Positions 8,958 to 20,427 of a stretch of 64,000 nt of DNA are shown here, in pieces. Positions within the stretch are counted from its first letter, which is position 1; every line of letters starts with the position of its first letter. The notes under the pieces were generated by a model. The model searched no databases. It saw only the letters and a list, made by a program, of their open reading frames with translations, and had not been told where the DNA came from. The position numbers and the translations under genes were made by a program. Source of the stretch: Blattamonas nauphoetae (Eukaryota > Preaxostyla > Oxymonadida); assembly GCA_033064195.1 (NCBI GenBank), contig JARBJD010000043.1:124001-188000 (forward strand). The letters are read 5' to 3'.

Positions 8958-11900
8958 TCATTTGTTTCGCTTGCATTCGAGGCTCCGATTATTTTGGTGA
9001 AGCAGCATCACCGAATCGCTTGAGTCCACAGGGCTGAGCATGGTGAGCAGACGTTCCATGTCCGACTTGTCCGAATCTGACAATTCGTCTTCTGACACAA
9101 AACTGAACGCCACGTCGGTCATCTCCTCTTCTCCTTCGACTTCTAAATTCGATGCAAAGATGGCGTCAGCGATCGACTCCATCGCGCCCAAATATTCTTT
9201 GAGGCCATCGTCCTCCGACGGCTGGAGCAGTTGAGCAATAGTTCTAAAAGCGGTGTCCTGCAAACCAGCCAACACTTTGTCGCCGTCATCTGCTCCACTC
9301 AGCCCTTCCTCGCTCAACACGAGATCGTCCAAATTTTGTCTTTTCTTCTCCGATTTTTCCTGTTTGAGCAGTTCCTTCGGTTCTCGCTCGAATTCTTCAT
9401 CCTCCAGTGACCTCGTCTTGTGCCAACATTTGTGGATTCTTCTCTCCAACTGCTTCCGCTGCCCCTTCGCCTTGATCACCTGCACAAGCTCCCTCAGTTT
9501 GTGTCTGTTTCTTGTCTTCGACATCTCTTTCCGACTCCGTCTTCTGATTGGCTGACTCAGTCAATCCGATTGACCTGAGCAATGTTTACAGACGAGGATC
9601 GTTACAATGGACGTGTTTGTGTTGTGCGAGTGGTTTGTTGTCAGTGGGAGGCAATTCCATCGTTGTGGTGTGAAGAGAGATTCGATCAGTGATATATTCG
9701 GTTGACATGGAAGTGACAGAGGGTGGACGTCGCTCTCTGACAAACTGGGCAGCTTCAGCTCCTTCCCTGGCTCGATCTGTCATTGTGAAGAGAAGCAGAG
9801 TGTCAGATCCAACAGCCTCAGAATCGGAAGAAGGGCTTTGTCGACTGAGCTCTTTTATAATCGAATTCTGGGACGTGGTGATCGAACGGTGTGGCTCCTC
9901 GCTCGGCGACGGTGAAGAGGAATCGGTCAGAGTGATTGAGAGACCAGACGCCGCCCGTGCTTCCATCAACCCGCTCTCCGACGCTGATCTCGCCACGGTA
10001 TTTGAGCTGTCTGTGGATGGAGGAGTAACTCCACAGACCTGGTTCTGGAGATGAGATGTGACGTGAAGAATGTCCCAAGTGATTCCGATAAAGATCCTCG
10101 ACGTTGCAATGTCCAGCAGATGAGTGAACTGTGGAAGTGGGGCGATGGGATGTGTGAGGCTGGGAGAGATCGACACATCTTCTGGCTCTGAACCAGTTTT
10201 GTAAGGCACTTCTGCTCGGAAGAATTCTGCGTTGTCTGTCGTATTTTTTGTGATTGAGATTGGACGATGCATCAATGATTGCCTGTTCCGATTTCTGAGG
10301 GCCAAATTCAGGTTTGAACACTTCAATTTGGTCTCTGGTCTGTTCGTTGAGTTGGGGGATCTGCTGGCGCCCTTTAGACGACATTGGCTACTTCATGATC
10401 ATCTCCCATCCGTACCCCACTCTCCACATCGTCTGGATTGAAAGACACTGTCTGGTTCTCGAGTGCATGCGTGCAGTCTTTCTGGATCTTTCCCATTTTC
10501 GACCAGAAGAACGGTGGAAGGAAGAAGAAGTCCAAATGCGTGTTTGTCAGAAACAGAGTCAGGAAGTGATCCCACCCAGCAGCGCAGACGGCCACCTGGA
10601 TGATGAAAGCATCGGGGAACACATTCGAGTAGAGCATCGATGGATAAAGGTAGCGTATGTTGAGTGGCTCTTCGCAGAGGAGGGGGGACTCTTCAGGCGA
10701 GATGACAGTGGAGAGAGGATCGTTTTTTACGGCGAGGGAGATGTGGTTGGCGAGGGTGAATGCGGTGAGTCGATGGTTGAGAAGGTTCGTTGTGAAGGGA
10801 ACTTCGAAGTGCATCCGATGCAGAAGAAGTCTGGTCACGAATTGCTTCAACTTGAAGACTTCCGAGGTGGGTGGAGCGGATGTGGTCAGCATGTTTGTGT
10901 TGGGCGATGTCTACGAAGAACGATCAGACACGACTGGGGAGTTCGATTCGAGCGGAAGATAACCGCCAGGCATCGGCGACATGACGAGAGGGACAAACAC
11001 TTCCCAACTTTTGTCTTTGACAGACACGAACTCTTTTGGAGGGGGCGAGGGACGAGGCGGCGAAGACGGGAGACGACGATGGTTTGGACAGCGCTTTCTT
11101 TGCTTTTGGTGTTGTGAGAGTGATGGTCTGCTGTTCGAGGAGAGGCACAGGGGCGAAGGATGCAATTGGTCTGAATCCAGGGAGAGAAGGGGACTGGCCA
11201 GCGATGGGAATGTACACCTGCAGCGTGGTGTTCTCGTCGTCGATTCGGATGGCGTCGAGGAGTGCTTGGTTGAACGCCGTTGAGTCGTTTGCGAAGATGA
11301 TTGACTCGATAGTCTCAACAATGTTCTCGCCGTGTCCTTCCTGTTCAAGTTGCTCTCCTGTCTTCTCTTCGATCAGAATCCGCTGGAGGACGACCGGCAC
11401 ATCGACCCAAGTGATGTCGACATCGAGTGGAGTGTGAGAAGGAGGAGCGAAGGCCACACTGTCAGCCACATTCAGGACGTGATGTGAGTGTGAATACGGG
11501 GCCTGTGGACGATACGGGTAAAGAGCGACCAACGGCGAGCGAGACAGCATCCTCTGCGCGATGATGGAGACGAGAGTTCTGAGAAATGGACGAGTCGCTG
11601 AGGTGCTTGTGAAGGTGAGAGGAAGTGATTGTTGAAGCAGCATCGATCCGGTCGTTCCGACTGTCAGTTCCTCTTCAGTAGCAAACTGAAGGAAGGGCTA
11701 CTGAGACAACACTCTGATCATCGGCCCACACGACGTGGACGGCGTAAGCAGCAGAAGAAGATCAGCAATCGGGCTGGAATCCAGCGTCTGCCCATTCTGG
11801 TCGAACGAGTTTCGATATACTTCGCGCAGTGTGTTCTTCGTGGAAGAGTGGGCGAGGGTAGTGACTGACAAGGACTCGGGGAGATGTTTGATGAAGACGT

Positions 11901-12566
11901 CGACAATTGCTTGTCGTTGGAGTGGCTGAGGGAAGTGAAGTGGGGGTGAGGGAGGAGAGGTCGGGGGGTTCGGAAATGGTCGGTGTTTGTGAGCTGATGA
12001 TGGCTATTTCACTTTTGTTCATTTTTTGGAGAACCCAGTTCATTTGTTTATTTCTTTCGCTCAGAGATTGGGACTGTTACACAAGCACACACGTGAATGT
12101 GGAATATGACGGATTATGGTTGAACCCTGTTTAAAGGGAGGCTCTGAACGTTGTCAATATCGATGTAACAATCCAATTTATGTCAGGATCCATTCTGGGA
12201 AGCAGTCTTGTGTCAGGCTGAGCCGATACGGATTCGAACTCGTGGGTGCTCTGTGCAGTGACTATTCCGGCCAATCCTGTCTCAGTAGCCCGTGAATGGA
12301 AGCGAGGGGGAGTTGTTCCATATGATAGTTCTCCCAATAGGCTCGAATGAAGCTGTGGATGAACGCGTTGTCTTTGGATATGCTAAGGAACAATAATGCA
12401 AATTCCTCCTGAGAAAAAAGATGACTGAACCACATCCAGAAGCGTAGGTTCGAAATTGTTGATTGTCGCTGGAGAGGATAGTTCCAAATGAATTGGTGAA
12501 CTGGGTTGAGACCTGTCGGTCGTGGGACGTCGCGCATTTCTTCCGGACGTTCAGTTTATGCAACAA
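8958..12566 (-). pseudogene. Unrecognised large gene, frame-broken
   Basis: Minus-strand frames with protein-like composition run one after another but not in a single frame: 12,262-12,537 (WMWFSHLFSQEEFALLFLSI), 11,690-11,930 (LQRQAIVDVFIKHLPESLSV), 10,924-11,643, 10,374-10,892 (NIRYLYPSMLYSNVFPDAF), 9,586-10,326 and 8,958-9,524. The last has a basic N-terminus (SKTRNRHKLRELVQVIKAKG) and an acidic Ser-rich C-terminus (SEDELSDSDKSDMERLL). Whether the breaks are introns or mutations is not clear for all of them; an intron-rich gene is possible, but the number of switches favours decay. I could not assign a family. The last piece may be a separate gene. It shares the minus strand with the transposase gene upstream. 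Confidence 0.4.
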
Positions 12567-12569
12567 GTT

Positions 12570-13275
12570 GCAGAAACGAGGAATAGAGATGTGTGAAGTG
12601 TGGCTCGGTTGGACTGTTGAACGAGTTACGTTGACGGTTCAAAGAAAAGACGACGAATCTCCAGACGGCGCCATCGCCATTTGAGATAATATAATTCAGC
12701 ACACTGAAAAGGTTTCACAGTAATGCTCGTCGGGTTAAGATGAAAACAACATCTCAAGATAATTTGAAGGTCTCGGTGTTGCTGAAGAAAGACCTCTGAT
12801 GAGAGATGGTGAGGAAATGGCACTCACTAACCAAACAGTGCTGTTCTCCGCATCCAAACAACATGTGGCGTTACAGGAAAAACGACATCATATCGTAGTC
12901 CTGTCTGGGGAGTCATTGGGAAGCTTGGATGGAAGGATGACCGAGGCATTGTTGGTGTATGAATTGACACGACTGAAAAGTAAAAGGTAAAGAAGTTGTA
13001 AGAAGATTGTCAGACATTGAGGAAAGGTTTTGCGTGTGTATTCGAACCAGAGGGAAGTGGGACGCGAAAAGTTTAAGAGAACGAATCTTGGCATGTCTCG
13101 TCAATCCTGACAAGTTCCATCGGATGAAATGTGTTCACGCGGAGAGCTGTGACTTCTGAGAGAATTGCAGGGATAGCCGGCTTAAAGATGGAAGACTGAA
13201 AAATGACCTGAAAGGAATCTTTACAAATGGGAGTGGTTGAAAGCTGAGGAATTAGAGTGAATAGTGAGGGTTCAC
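12570..13275. other. No gene recognised
   Basis: Only short overlapping ORFs without family resemblance. This is the 3' side of the transposase gene; no terminal inverted repeat specific to that gene was found here. Confidence 0.35.
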
Positions 13276-13278
13276 AAA

Positions 13279-14595
13279 TTAGAATTCGTCAAAGTCAAAG
13301 CTGTGTTGTGTCGGTTGTGACTCCGGAGATGAGGACGTGTTTGATATACGACGAACGTGGCTGATGTCCGCATGAGCCTTTCTGGAAATTGCTTTGATTT
13401 TTGCTATTGTAAGAGCTGGCTCAACAGTGTGAGCCAGCGCTCTGTCACTAAACGTGTCATCAAAGGAAAACCCCGACCAAGAGTCGATGTGCAGGTTCGT
13501 CAGCCATACAGCGATTTGTGTGTCCATATTGATTGAATCCATCCCTCCATCATACGTTCCGGCTAAACGAAGCCAAATAGTCTTCATTCTTCCAAAAAAT
13601 CTTTCCACTTCAATTCTTTCGTGAGCAACCCATTTGTTGTGCTCCTTTACTTGCTCATTGCTCCTGTTCTCTTCTGTGAGTTTTGTTGGACGGATAAATC
13701 GAAATTGTGGAAATTGACCAAGGTAACCCTGATCCCCCATGATTCCCCATGATGTCTCTCCATTCTCTTTGAATACGAGTTTTTCTGATTCTGTCTTTTG
13801 GAGGTATTGCTCGATAATGGGAAGATTTTCGCGGAAGACCATCACATCGTGTTTGGAGCCTTGATATCCATCAGAAACAAAAAGGGCTTTGTGGGGTGGT
13901 GATGCCGACACGCAAACCTGAAATTTCATCGCATATACGTCGTGATGACCATCCCATAAAACTTTGCCATGGTTATGTGGAACCAATGGCTTCGGAACGA
14001 CGATGGTGGTGGCATCAACGTACAGTGCCACGAATGGCCATTTCGAGAGTTGATTTGGGACGGGACGAGGGGGGGAATTAAACAAATCTGATAGAACAGA
14101 GTGCAACCTGGGTCGGATGTTATGAATTGCGTTGGATGTCATCGTTTCGCTGAGATTCATGAATCGAGATATTTGCTTCTGTTTCGTTTGGGATGAAAGC
14201 CATTCTAGGTAAATAATTAGCTCATCTGAGGTTGCCAAGCTCTTCTTCTTTCCCCTCTTTGGTCCCTCAGGAAATTTGTCTGATATTCGTGTCACAAGCG
14301 AATGGAAGTTGTCGGCGGAGATTCGCAGTTGTTCCCAATGATTCCCGTCTTCGTAGCTCTGCGTTAATCCCCCGGTTTTTTCTGGTTTTTTCTTAATGGG
14401 TCTCGTATTCAAAATAGCCTGGGTTTGTCTTGTTTTTAACTTTTGTAATTCGTTCAGCTGAGTTGACGATGCCCTTTTCACTTTTCGAATCTCCTCAGTC
14501 TCTATGGGGAGATTTAACTCTCCTGGCTGTGGAGAGACATGGGATCTCATCAGGTTCGTTGCTCTATCTAGAGGACTGGGGGAATTCCAATTCAA
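13279..14595 (-). CDS. DDE transposase, IS5/PIF-Harbinger type (DDE_Tnp_4-like)
   Basis: A complete 438-codon frame. Residues about 125-170 form a helix-turn-helix of the kind placed before DDE_Tnp_4 domains (SDELIIYLEWLSSQTKQKQI, then SETMTSNAIHNIRPRL). The catalytic core follows: ALYVDATTIVV (first Asp, about residue 190), FVSDGYQGSKHDVMVFRE, GDQGYLGQFPQF (second Asp, about 285) and HERIEVERFFGRMKTIW (Glu, about 325). It would catalyse cut-and-paste transposition. The frame is unbroken, so the gene could be active. It has no tight inverted repeats of its own nearby; the nearest enclosing pair is that of the 18.9-kb segment, with a 3-bp duplication as expected for this transposase class. The assigned start ATG is the first in frame; the N-terminal 60 residues are low in similarity to anything known to me. 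Confidence 0.85.
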   Translation of the reverse strand: MNWNSPSPLDRATNLMRSHVSPQPGELNLPIETEEIRKVKRASSTQLNELQKLKTRQTQAILNTRPIKKKPEKTGGLTQSYEDGNHWEQLRISADNFHSLVTRISDKFPEGPKRGKKKSLATSDELIIYLEWLSSQTKQKQISRFMNLSETMTSNAIHNIRPRLHSVLSDLFNSPPRPVPNQLSKWPFVALYVDATTIVVPKPLVPHNHGKVLWDGHHDVYAMKFQVCVSASPPHKALFVSDGYQGSKHDVMVFRENLPIIEQYLQKTESEKLVFKENGETSWGIMGDQGYLGQFPQFRFIRPTKLTEENRSNEQVKEHNKWVAHERIEVERFFGRMKTIWLRLAGTYDGGMDSINMDTQIAVWLTNLHIDSWSGFSFDDTFSDRALAHTVEPALTIAKIKAISRKAHADISHVRRISNTSSSPESQPTQHSFDFDEF

Positions 14596-14821
14596 GCTGT
14601 GTGTGAAAGGTGATGGAGACCCGAATAGACTCTGGTATGAAATTGGACTTCTTCAAGTTTATTACACAATGAATAGGAAAGAATCACATACTTCCAGATC
14701 GTCTGTGTGGATTGTAAGGATACGGACGGGGTCGGCGGAAGCAGTAAGTCCGATGGGCTATCGGAGGCATTTTCGATTGTTTCCGACTAGAACACATGAC
14801 AGTCTATTGAACCAAAACATA
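14596..14821. other. Short spacer between transposase gene and MITE
   Basis: Presumed promoter side of the transposase gene; nothing specific recognised. Confidence 0.3.
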
Positions 14822-15712
14822 CAGCTAGACTAGTTCTGAATTGTATTTTAATTATTCAGAAATGAACATAATTGTTCAGAAATGCATTTTTATTGTTCAG
14901 AAATGAACATAATTGTTCAGAAATGTATTTTAATTATTCAAAAATGAACAGGAATTATTCATATATGAATAGAGATTTTTCTGAAATGAACAGTGATTGT
15001 TCGTAAATGAACAGTCCTTTTACATGCATATTTTTTCGACGACACGTTTTACAAGAGGTTGAAAGAACGGATGGAACTCCATTTAAATGACCACTGTCAT
15101 ATATCGTCAGGTAATCGCACTGAGAGATTTTGAATTATATAAGATATATGGTTGTTCTCATCTCAGAAGAGACCTACTTACTCTCCCGGGCCATAGTTCC
15201 AAAGTTTTCTTTAATCGGGTTCAGTTCACAGGTATTTTGACAGACGAGGAGCTAAAATCTGGTTTTTTGCAAAAAAGAATTCCACCATGACAAAAATCAA
15301 CCAACATCTACTCTGTCTTACTCGTGGTTTTCATCATTTCTTATGAAAAGAGCACAAAAAATTGAACTCCAACACTGAAGGACATTGTCCAGGATAGTGC
15401 ACGATAATTCCACTTCGAAAACCAATGATCATCACCGATGACGACGATGAGATCGCCTCGATATTCTCATGTTGAGTTGAAAGTCGAGAATGAATCACAA
15501 ATCTGAACACAGAGAGAGGCCGTTCAATTCTGAATAATCACTGTTCATTTCAGAATAATCGCTGTTCATTTCTGAAAAATCTCTGTTCATTTGTGAACTA
15601 TCATGTTCATTTCTGAACAATTAAAATACATTTCTGAACAATTATGTTCATTTCTGAAATATTAAAATACATTTCTGAAAAATTAAAATACAATTCAGAA
15701 CTAGTCTACCTG
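14822..15712. mobile_element. MITE, Tc1/mariner-type ends, TA target
   Basis: The ends are inverted copies of CAGSTAGACTAGTTCTGAAT, each flanked by TA (14,820-14,821 and 15,713-15,714). Each arm, about 190 bases, is built from tandem variants of a unit of about 20 bases (TTCAGAAATGAACATAATTG). The centre has no ORF of note. A TA target and CAG ends fit Tc1/mariner-type non-autonomous elements. Confidence 0.75.
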
Positions 15713-16039
15713 TACAGTTGGACTTTGAAGATTCTGTGAGAGACTCATTTTGTAATAGTGCCCTCAAAAACCCGCTTTTATCCATAAACCCGCGCAAAAT
15801 CCAAAACTGTGATTGTCATTGTGTCATAATTGCTTCCATTTCATATTTCCACTTTTTAGACCTAGTTACTCAAAACTTAAAAAAAATGGAGCTAGATCGA
15901 AATCAAAAAGTGGGTCAAATTTGTGTCAAACACTTGAGGGATGAGAAACTGCCCTCCATCGCGTATATCACCTCTTCCTCCCAACTTTCACTCACACCAG
16001 ACGACGCATGAACATGTATAACTCGCCATTCTAGCAGTC

Positions 16040-17371
16040 AATCACAATCCAAGATTGATAAACAAAACACAGTGCGAGAATTGAGAATTGCACATTCCGG
16101 CTCTGTTGGTTACAAGGAATTGGTGCCGCATGGAGGATTGACTTGGCTAGTCGTGAGATCAAGGGATGTACAATCGATCAATGTTCGAGCTCATCAACAG
16201 AATCCGCAATCATCTTCGACAACATCGCTCAAGGGACTCTAACCATCACGAATACAAACATTGGTGGAATACTTACAAAAAACACGTTTGACATATGCAT
16301 TGCAGAGGGGGGAAATGGAGGAGGAGTGTGGGCGTATGTGATTAGCAAAACAATCTCGTTTGAAGGCAGCTACAGTTGAGCGTGCTCAGCGGCGTAAATT
16401 GGAGGAGGACTCTCTTTTTCCCTCGTCAGTCACAATGATGAGGCAATCAGACTGGAGAATGTGGAGTTCGGAGAAGAAGACATCGAACCGAATTGGAGCT
16501 CAGGGTCAAGTATAAGCCCATCGCCGATTACTTCACCACGCCGAAGAACACAGAAACCAACATTTTCGAACCGAAAGGACATGAACTTTCCTTGATAGGG
16601 GACAAACAGCAGCACTCGTCGTCGCTTGTCTTCCTTGCCAACCATAACGCTGGAGGGCCTACATATGCCTCGGGGGAAAGTTTGAACATGAGCTGTGCGG
16701 AAACTCGAAATTACTTTGTGCAGTTCTTGATAGAGCACGCAACTGTCCTCTTCCATTCAAATGTCGGTCTGACCAGCAGTATCACATCAACCAAGCGAAT
16801 GAAATGGACACCGTCGTCTTTAAAAAATGCGCACAATCAGGACAGCAACATGCACGATCAAAATCGAATCAGAAACACTCACAACACACGCTCTTCACTT
16901 CACTCCAATCACAACGCAGACATAACCAATAAAATACACAGTGGATGAACCTCTGACCAAAAACGAAGCACCAATTGAGATCACCCGGACAACAATTGAG
17001 CGCATCACCCTCTCACCTCACAACATAAATGAGGATCAACGATTTCAGCTCAGCTCGACGAAAACATAGCAATCACAGTGAAATACACGGGATTTGTGAA
17101 TTGTGTGACGATCAGTGGACACAACAAGCGAGGAGTTGTGGAGATGACATCGAAGAGACGTGTACTGAGCAGCGACTCGGACGACCCAAGCACACTGACA
17201 TTCCAAGAGCTGACAATTGACGTGTCCTCATCGAAGCTGACTTCAAATAATTCTTTCCTCACATTCGAAGACGGATCTCGGTCATCAAAGAAGAAGCAAC
17301 AAGATCAGCCACTTTCCTCTCAGCAGGAACCAATGATGGACGTTGTCGTGAAATACGATGATTTTGTCTGA
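16040..17371 (+). pseudogene. Beta-helix surface protein remnant
   Basis: Plus-strand frames at 16,143-16,379 (GTLTITNTNIGGIL and GGNGGGVWAY), about 16,430-16,600 (AIRLENVEFGEEDIEPNW) and 17,078-17,371 (LTFQELTIDVSSSKL) have the Asn/Ser/Thr-rich strands and Gly-Gly turns of right-handed beta-helix proteins. They do not share one frame and no start or signal peptide is preserved. It is probably a fragment of a large surface-protein gene and lies directly upstream of the TmcB-like remnant within the same element. Confidence 0.5.
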
Positions 17372-17539
17372 GTACTACCTGTCAACACTCTCATCACTCA
17401 CGATCCTCTTCTCACTCGGTGTCCAACTGCATCTGACAGTGAACTCACCATCAAACTTCACCGCACCCCCGCCCATTTCTACTCACAACTCTGGACAATC
17501 GGTGATCGAGGACTGACAGACAAACTGATTATCTGCTTC

Positions 17540-20427
17540 GTGATACAAAGCTAAGTCTTCTCAATCCCAAACCCTCCAACTGCAAGTATTCTCAGCCAGA
17601 CGACTCTGTCTTTCCGTCCAAACAAAATTCCGACAATCTTGCTCAAGTTCTGGACTGTCCTTTCCCACACCAGGGGCGAGTCCGATGGCAGGAAAGTCTG
17701 TCCAGTCGAAGTTCCTAAGCGAGCAAGTGAATCGAAAAGAGCCGAAATACACCAACGCAAGGCAGGTACAAGAAGCAATCAAGTTCTTGACCGAGAAAGA
17801 ATACAGGAAGAACAGAGAGTGCGTTTCTCTTGCCGATCAGCTTTCTTCTATCTTTCCCACACAAACTGCCAGATGAAGATGGGCGAAAGACAAGTTCACA
17901 GGGCGGACAGAACTCACAGGGTGTGTCATTCAAACTGAACTTTGCGAAAGCTACAAAGCACACGACATGTCCCGCGCCTACCTCCAACAAGCGTATCTGC
18001 TCCTCTTGGACAAGGCAATCTGATTCGAGCGTGACTCGCGAGATGTTTTCCAGCTGCTCCTTCGCCAGTACCCAAAAAGTGCCCAGGTGATCAGAGGATG
18101 CGGAGCACTGCTGAGGGACATCTACAAAGACGATGACACAGCCATGCTGATGTTCACAGAAGCAAACATCATCGAAGAGGACACGACAGTGACCGAGACG
18201 ATGAGCAGAGTGAATGGAGGAAGCAAGCTGTCGACTATTGCTGGACAGTCGAGTGGGCAACAGAAAAAGAAGAAGACGAGGGCAAGAAAGCGCTCCTGCC
18301 TCTGTTCATCCCCATCGTGATCATGTCGGGGATTGTGATTGTCGGGGCCATGGTGGCGATGTGTGTGGTTGTGCTGATGACGTCCACAACGTCCTTCATG
18401 CCCAGCACCAGTCTCATCACCAGAGTGTTCGAGAGGAGAGCAACCACGCTCGGCGAGGGACTGGACGATGTGTACCAGGAAGCTTCGGCAACGAATGAAT
18501 TTTCAACGATGGAATTCGGAGGCATCCCCATCATCATACCGTCGTACAATGAGGTCAAAGTCGGATGCACCTCAGCGATGTGAATGACAGAGACACAAAT
18601 CGTGAACATGAACCTGATCGACCTGGTCAACAACATCGTCAACGTAGCTGCTCTCATCATCAACGAAGGATTCTGAAACACCGTGGAATGGCCTGGCCTC
18701 CCTGCCCAGCTCTACTTTGTGATCATGAACGGACCAGTGGCAACTCCGAACAACAGTCGTTGGTCGTACAGTACATCGACATCGCGGTTGGAGTAACCTC
18801 GATTGTACTCCCTCTCATCGTCCTGATTGTGCAGTTTGTACAGACCATCAACAAACTCAAGCGAGAGCGAAGGGAAGTTTTCTTCCAAATCGCTACTCCT
18901 TTGGAACAACGACGGGGAGCTGGATTCAGCGAAGAGGAGCTGGAGCTAAACTCTGAACGAGGGCAGGTGAACGACGATGAGAAAATGATAGGAAAGAAGA
19001 ATCAGGACGAAGAGGAGAACGAAGAAGACGAGGATAAGAAGAAGAACGAGCTGAAAGACGGCGAGAAGGAAGAGACAAAATCGCAGAAAGCGAAGAGAGG
19101 CCGAGGAGAAGAAGAAGGCAGAGGAGGAAGAGAAAAAGAAAAAGAAGAAGGACAGAAACGGTCTGGCGCCGCAACAGATTGATCTGCTCAACAAAATCAA
19201 CAAAATGTCAAACTTCATCCCAAACTCTTTCTACGTCCGCGTTGTGATCGGAATTATCCTAATCGTTGGCGGTGTGCTCACATTCTCAACTCATTTGCCT
19301 TTCCTCCTCATCTCTTCATCTCATCTTCTCTTCTCATGTCTTTTCATCATTCTCCTTCTCTTTCTTCTCTCCAGGTGGAGTATCGTCCCATCCGCAGAAG
19401 GACCATGGATCGACAGCAGACACCTCTCATCCGACATGGGCCTGATCCAAGCACTACTCGCGAGTGAGGTATCCTCTCTTCCGCTTCAAGCAACCCATTT
19501 CCTACACCCATCCCCCCGTCTCTCTTTTCACTCGTATTCAGATCACATACTACAACGCTATCGACATCCTCGCCAATCAGGGTTCCTCCTCCCAAAACGT
19601 CATCCCGACTGGCGACCAAATCTTCGACGGATTGTCCGTGGAACCAACGATGAAGAAGGGCAGCTCGGCCAACGCACTGATGTTCGAGGTTTGACTCCTC
19701 CATGCGATCTTCACTTCGTTCTGTCCGCTTTCTTCCATCGATCTCATTTCTCTCTCATCACACGCTATTTTCATCACTCTCCCAGTCAACTGAATGCATG
19801 CCCCTCGATGCTGCCGATTGTGCAGTGGAAAATCGGATTTATTGACTAACAGGAAACTTCAGCGGACTGCAGGCACTCATCCTGTAGCACATTGAGGCAG
19901 CCCGCATGATTGCTACAGCACCGAATCCCTACAGCGGGATGCCACTCAGCAACGAGAACGTCCAGGTGTGCTCTCCACTCTCCTCCTTCTGATCCCCCTT
20001 TCTCTCACGTTGTGTCCTCTCCTCTCAGATCATGGGTTCTCTCCTCGTGTACGATCTGCGTGGCGGATTCAAAATGTTCCTCGAAGCTGTTATCAGCGAG
20101 ATGACAAAGACAATCAGCGTATTCCAAATTCTCCTCATCATCTCGTTCATCGTCGCATTCTTCCTCGCTTGTGTCGCCTTCTTCGCCTTTATTGTTCCCA
20201 CCAAATCCCTCTTGACGACAGTGGCGAACGGGATAGAAGCATTGAAAGACATCGACCCTGCGGCAGACGCAGCAGACAGAACGGGAGTGGGACAGGGAGG
20301 ACGACTGAACGTGAAGCAGGGGTGGAAAAGAACGTTGATCTTGTGCGGAACATGGAGGTACGATAGATCATCAGGAAACACCTCGATCAGAAAACCATCC
20401 ATTGAATATTTCTTTCGACCATTGTAG
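17540..20427 (+). pseudogene. TmcB-like transmembrane TPR protein, decayed
   Basis: Order of parts matches tiny-macrocysts B type proteins. First comes a TPR-like stretch (about 17,700-18,230), including RQYPKSAQVIRGCGALLRDI and DDDTAMLMFTEANIIEED. Then membrane segments: IVIMSGIVIVGAMVAMCVVV at about 18,315, VVQYIDIAVGVTSIVLPLIV at about 18,760, a highly charged Glu/Lys loop (18,930-19,160), FYVRVVIGIILIVGGVLTF at about 19,230, and a last helix near 20,130-20,200 (VFQILLIISFIVAFFLACVA). GT-AG introns are visible, for example 19,469-19,541 and those ending near 19,784 and 20,029. Two in-frame stops (TGA at 19,843 and TAG at about 19,891) and several frame changes in the TPR part show decay. 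These proteins are presumed receptor or signalling proteins of protists; that role is family knowledge only. Confidence 0.65.

Noticed and set aside
12195-12275. tRNA-like sequence with GGATTCGAACTC
   Set aside because: Only a B-box-like match in reverse; no good A box and the presumed acceptor arms do not pair.
8958-12566. Assigning the minus-str and gene pieces to an E4 ubiquitin ligase or HID1-like protein
   Set aside because: Only isolated hydrophobic similarities by eye; no ordered motif set.
13100-14770. Terminal inverted repeats immediately around the DDE transposase gene
   Set aside because: Only a 7-base match (GATAGCC) was found, which is expected by chance.
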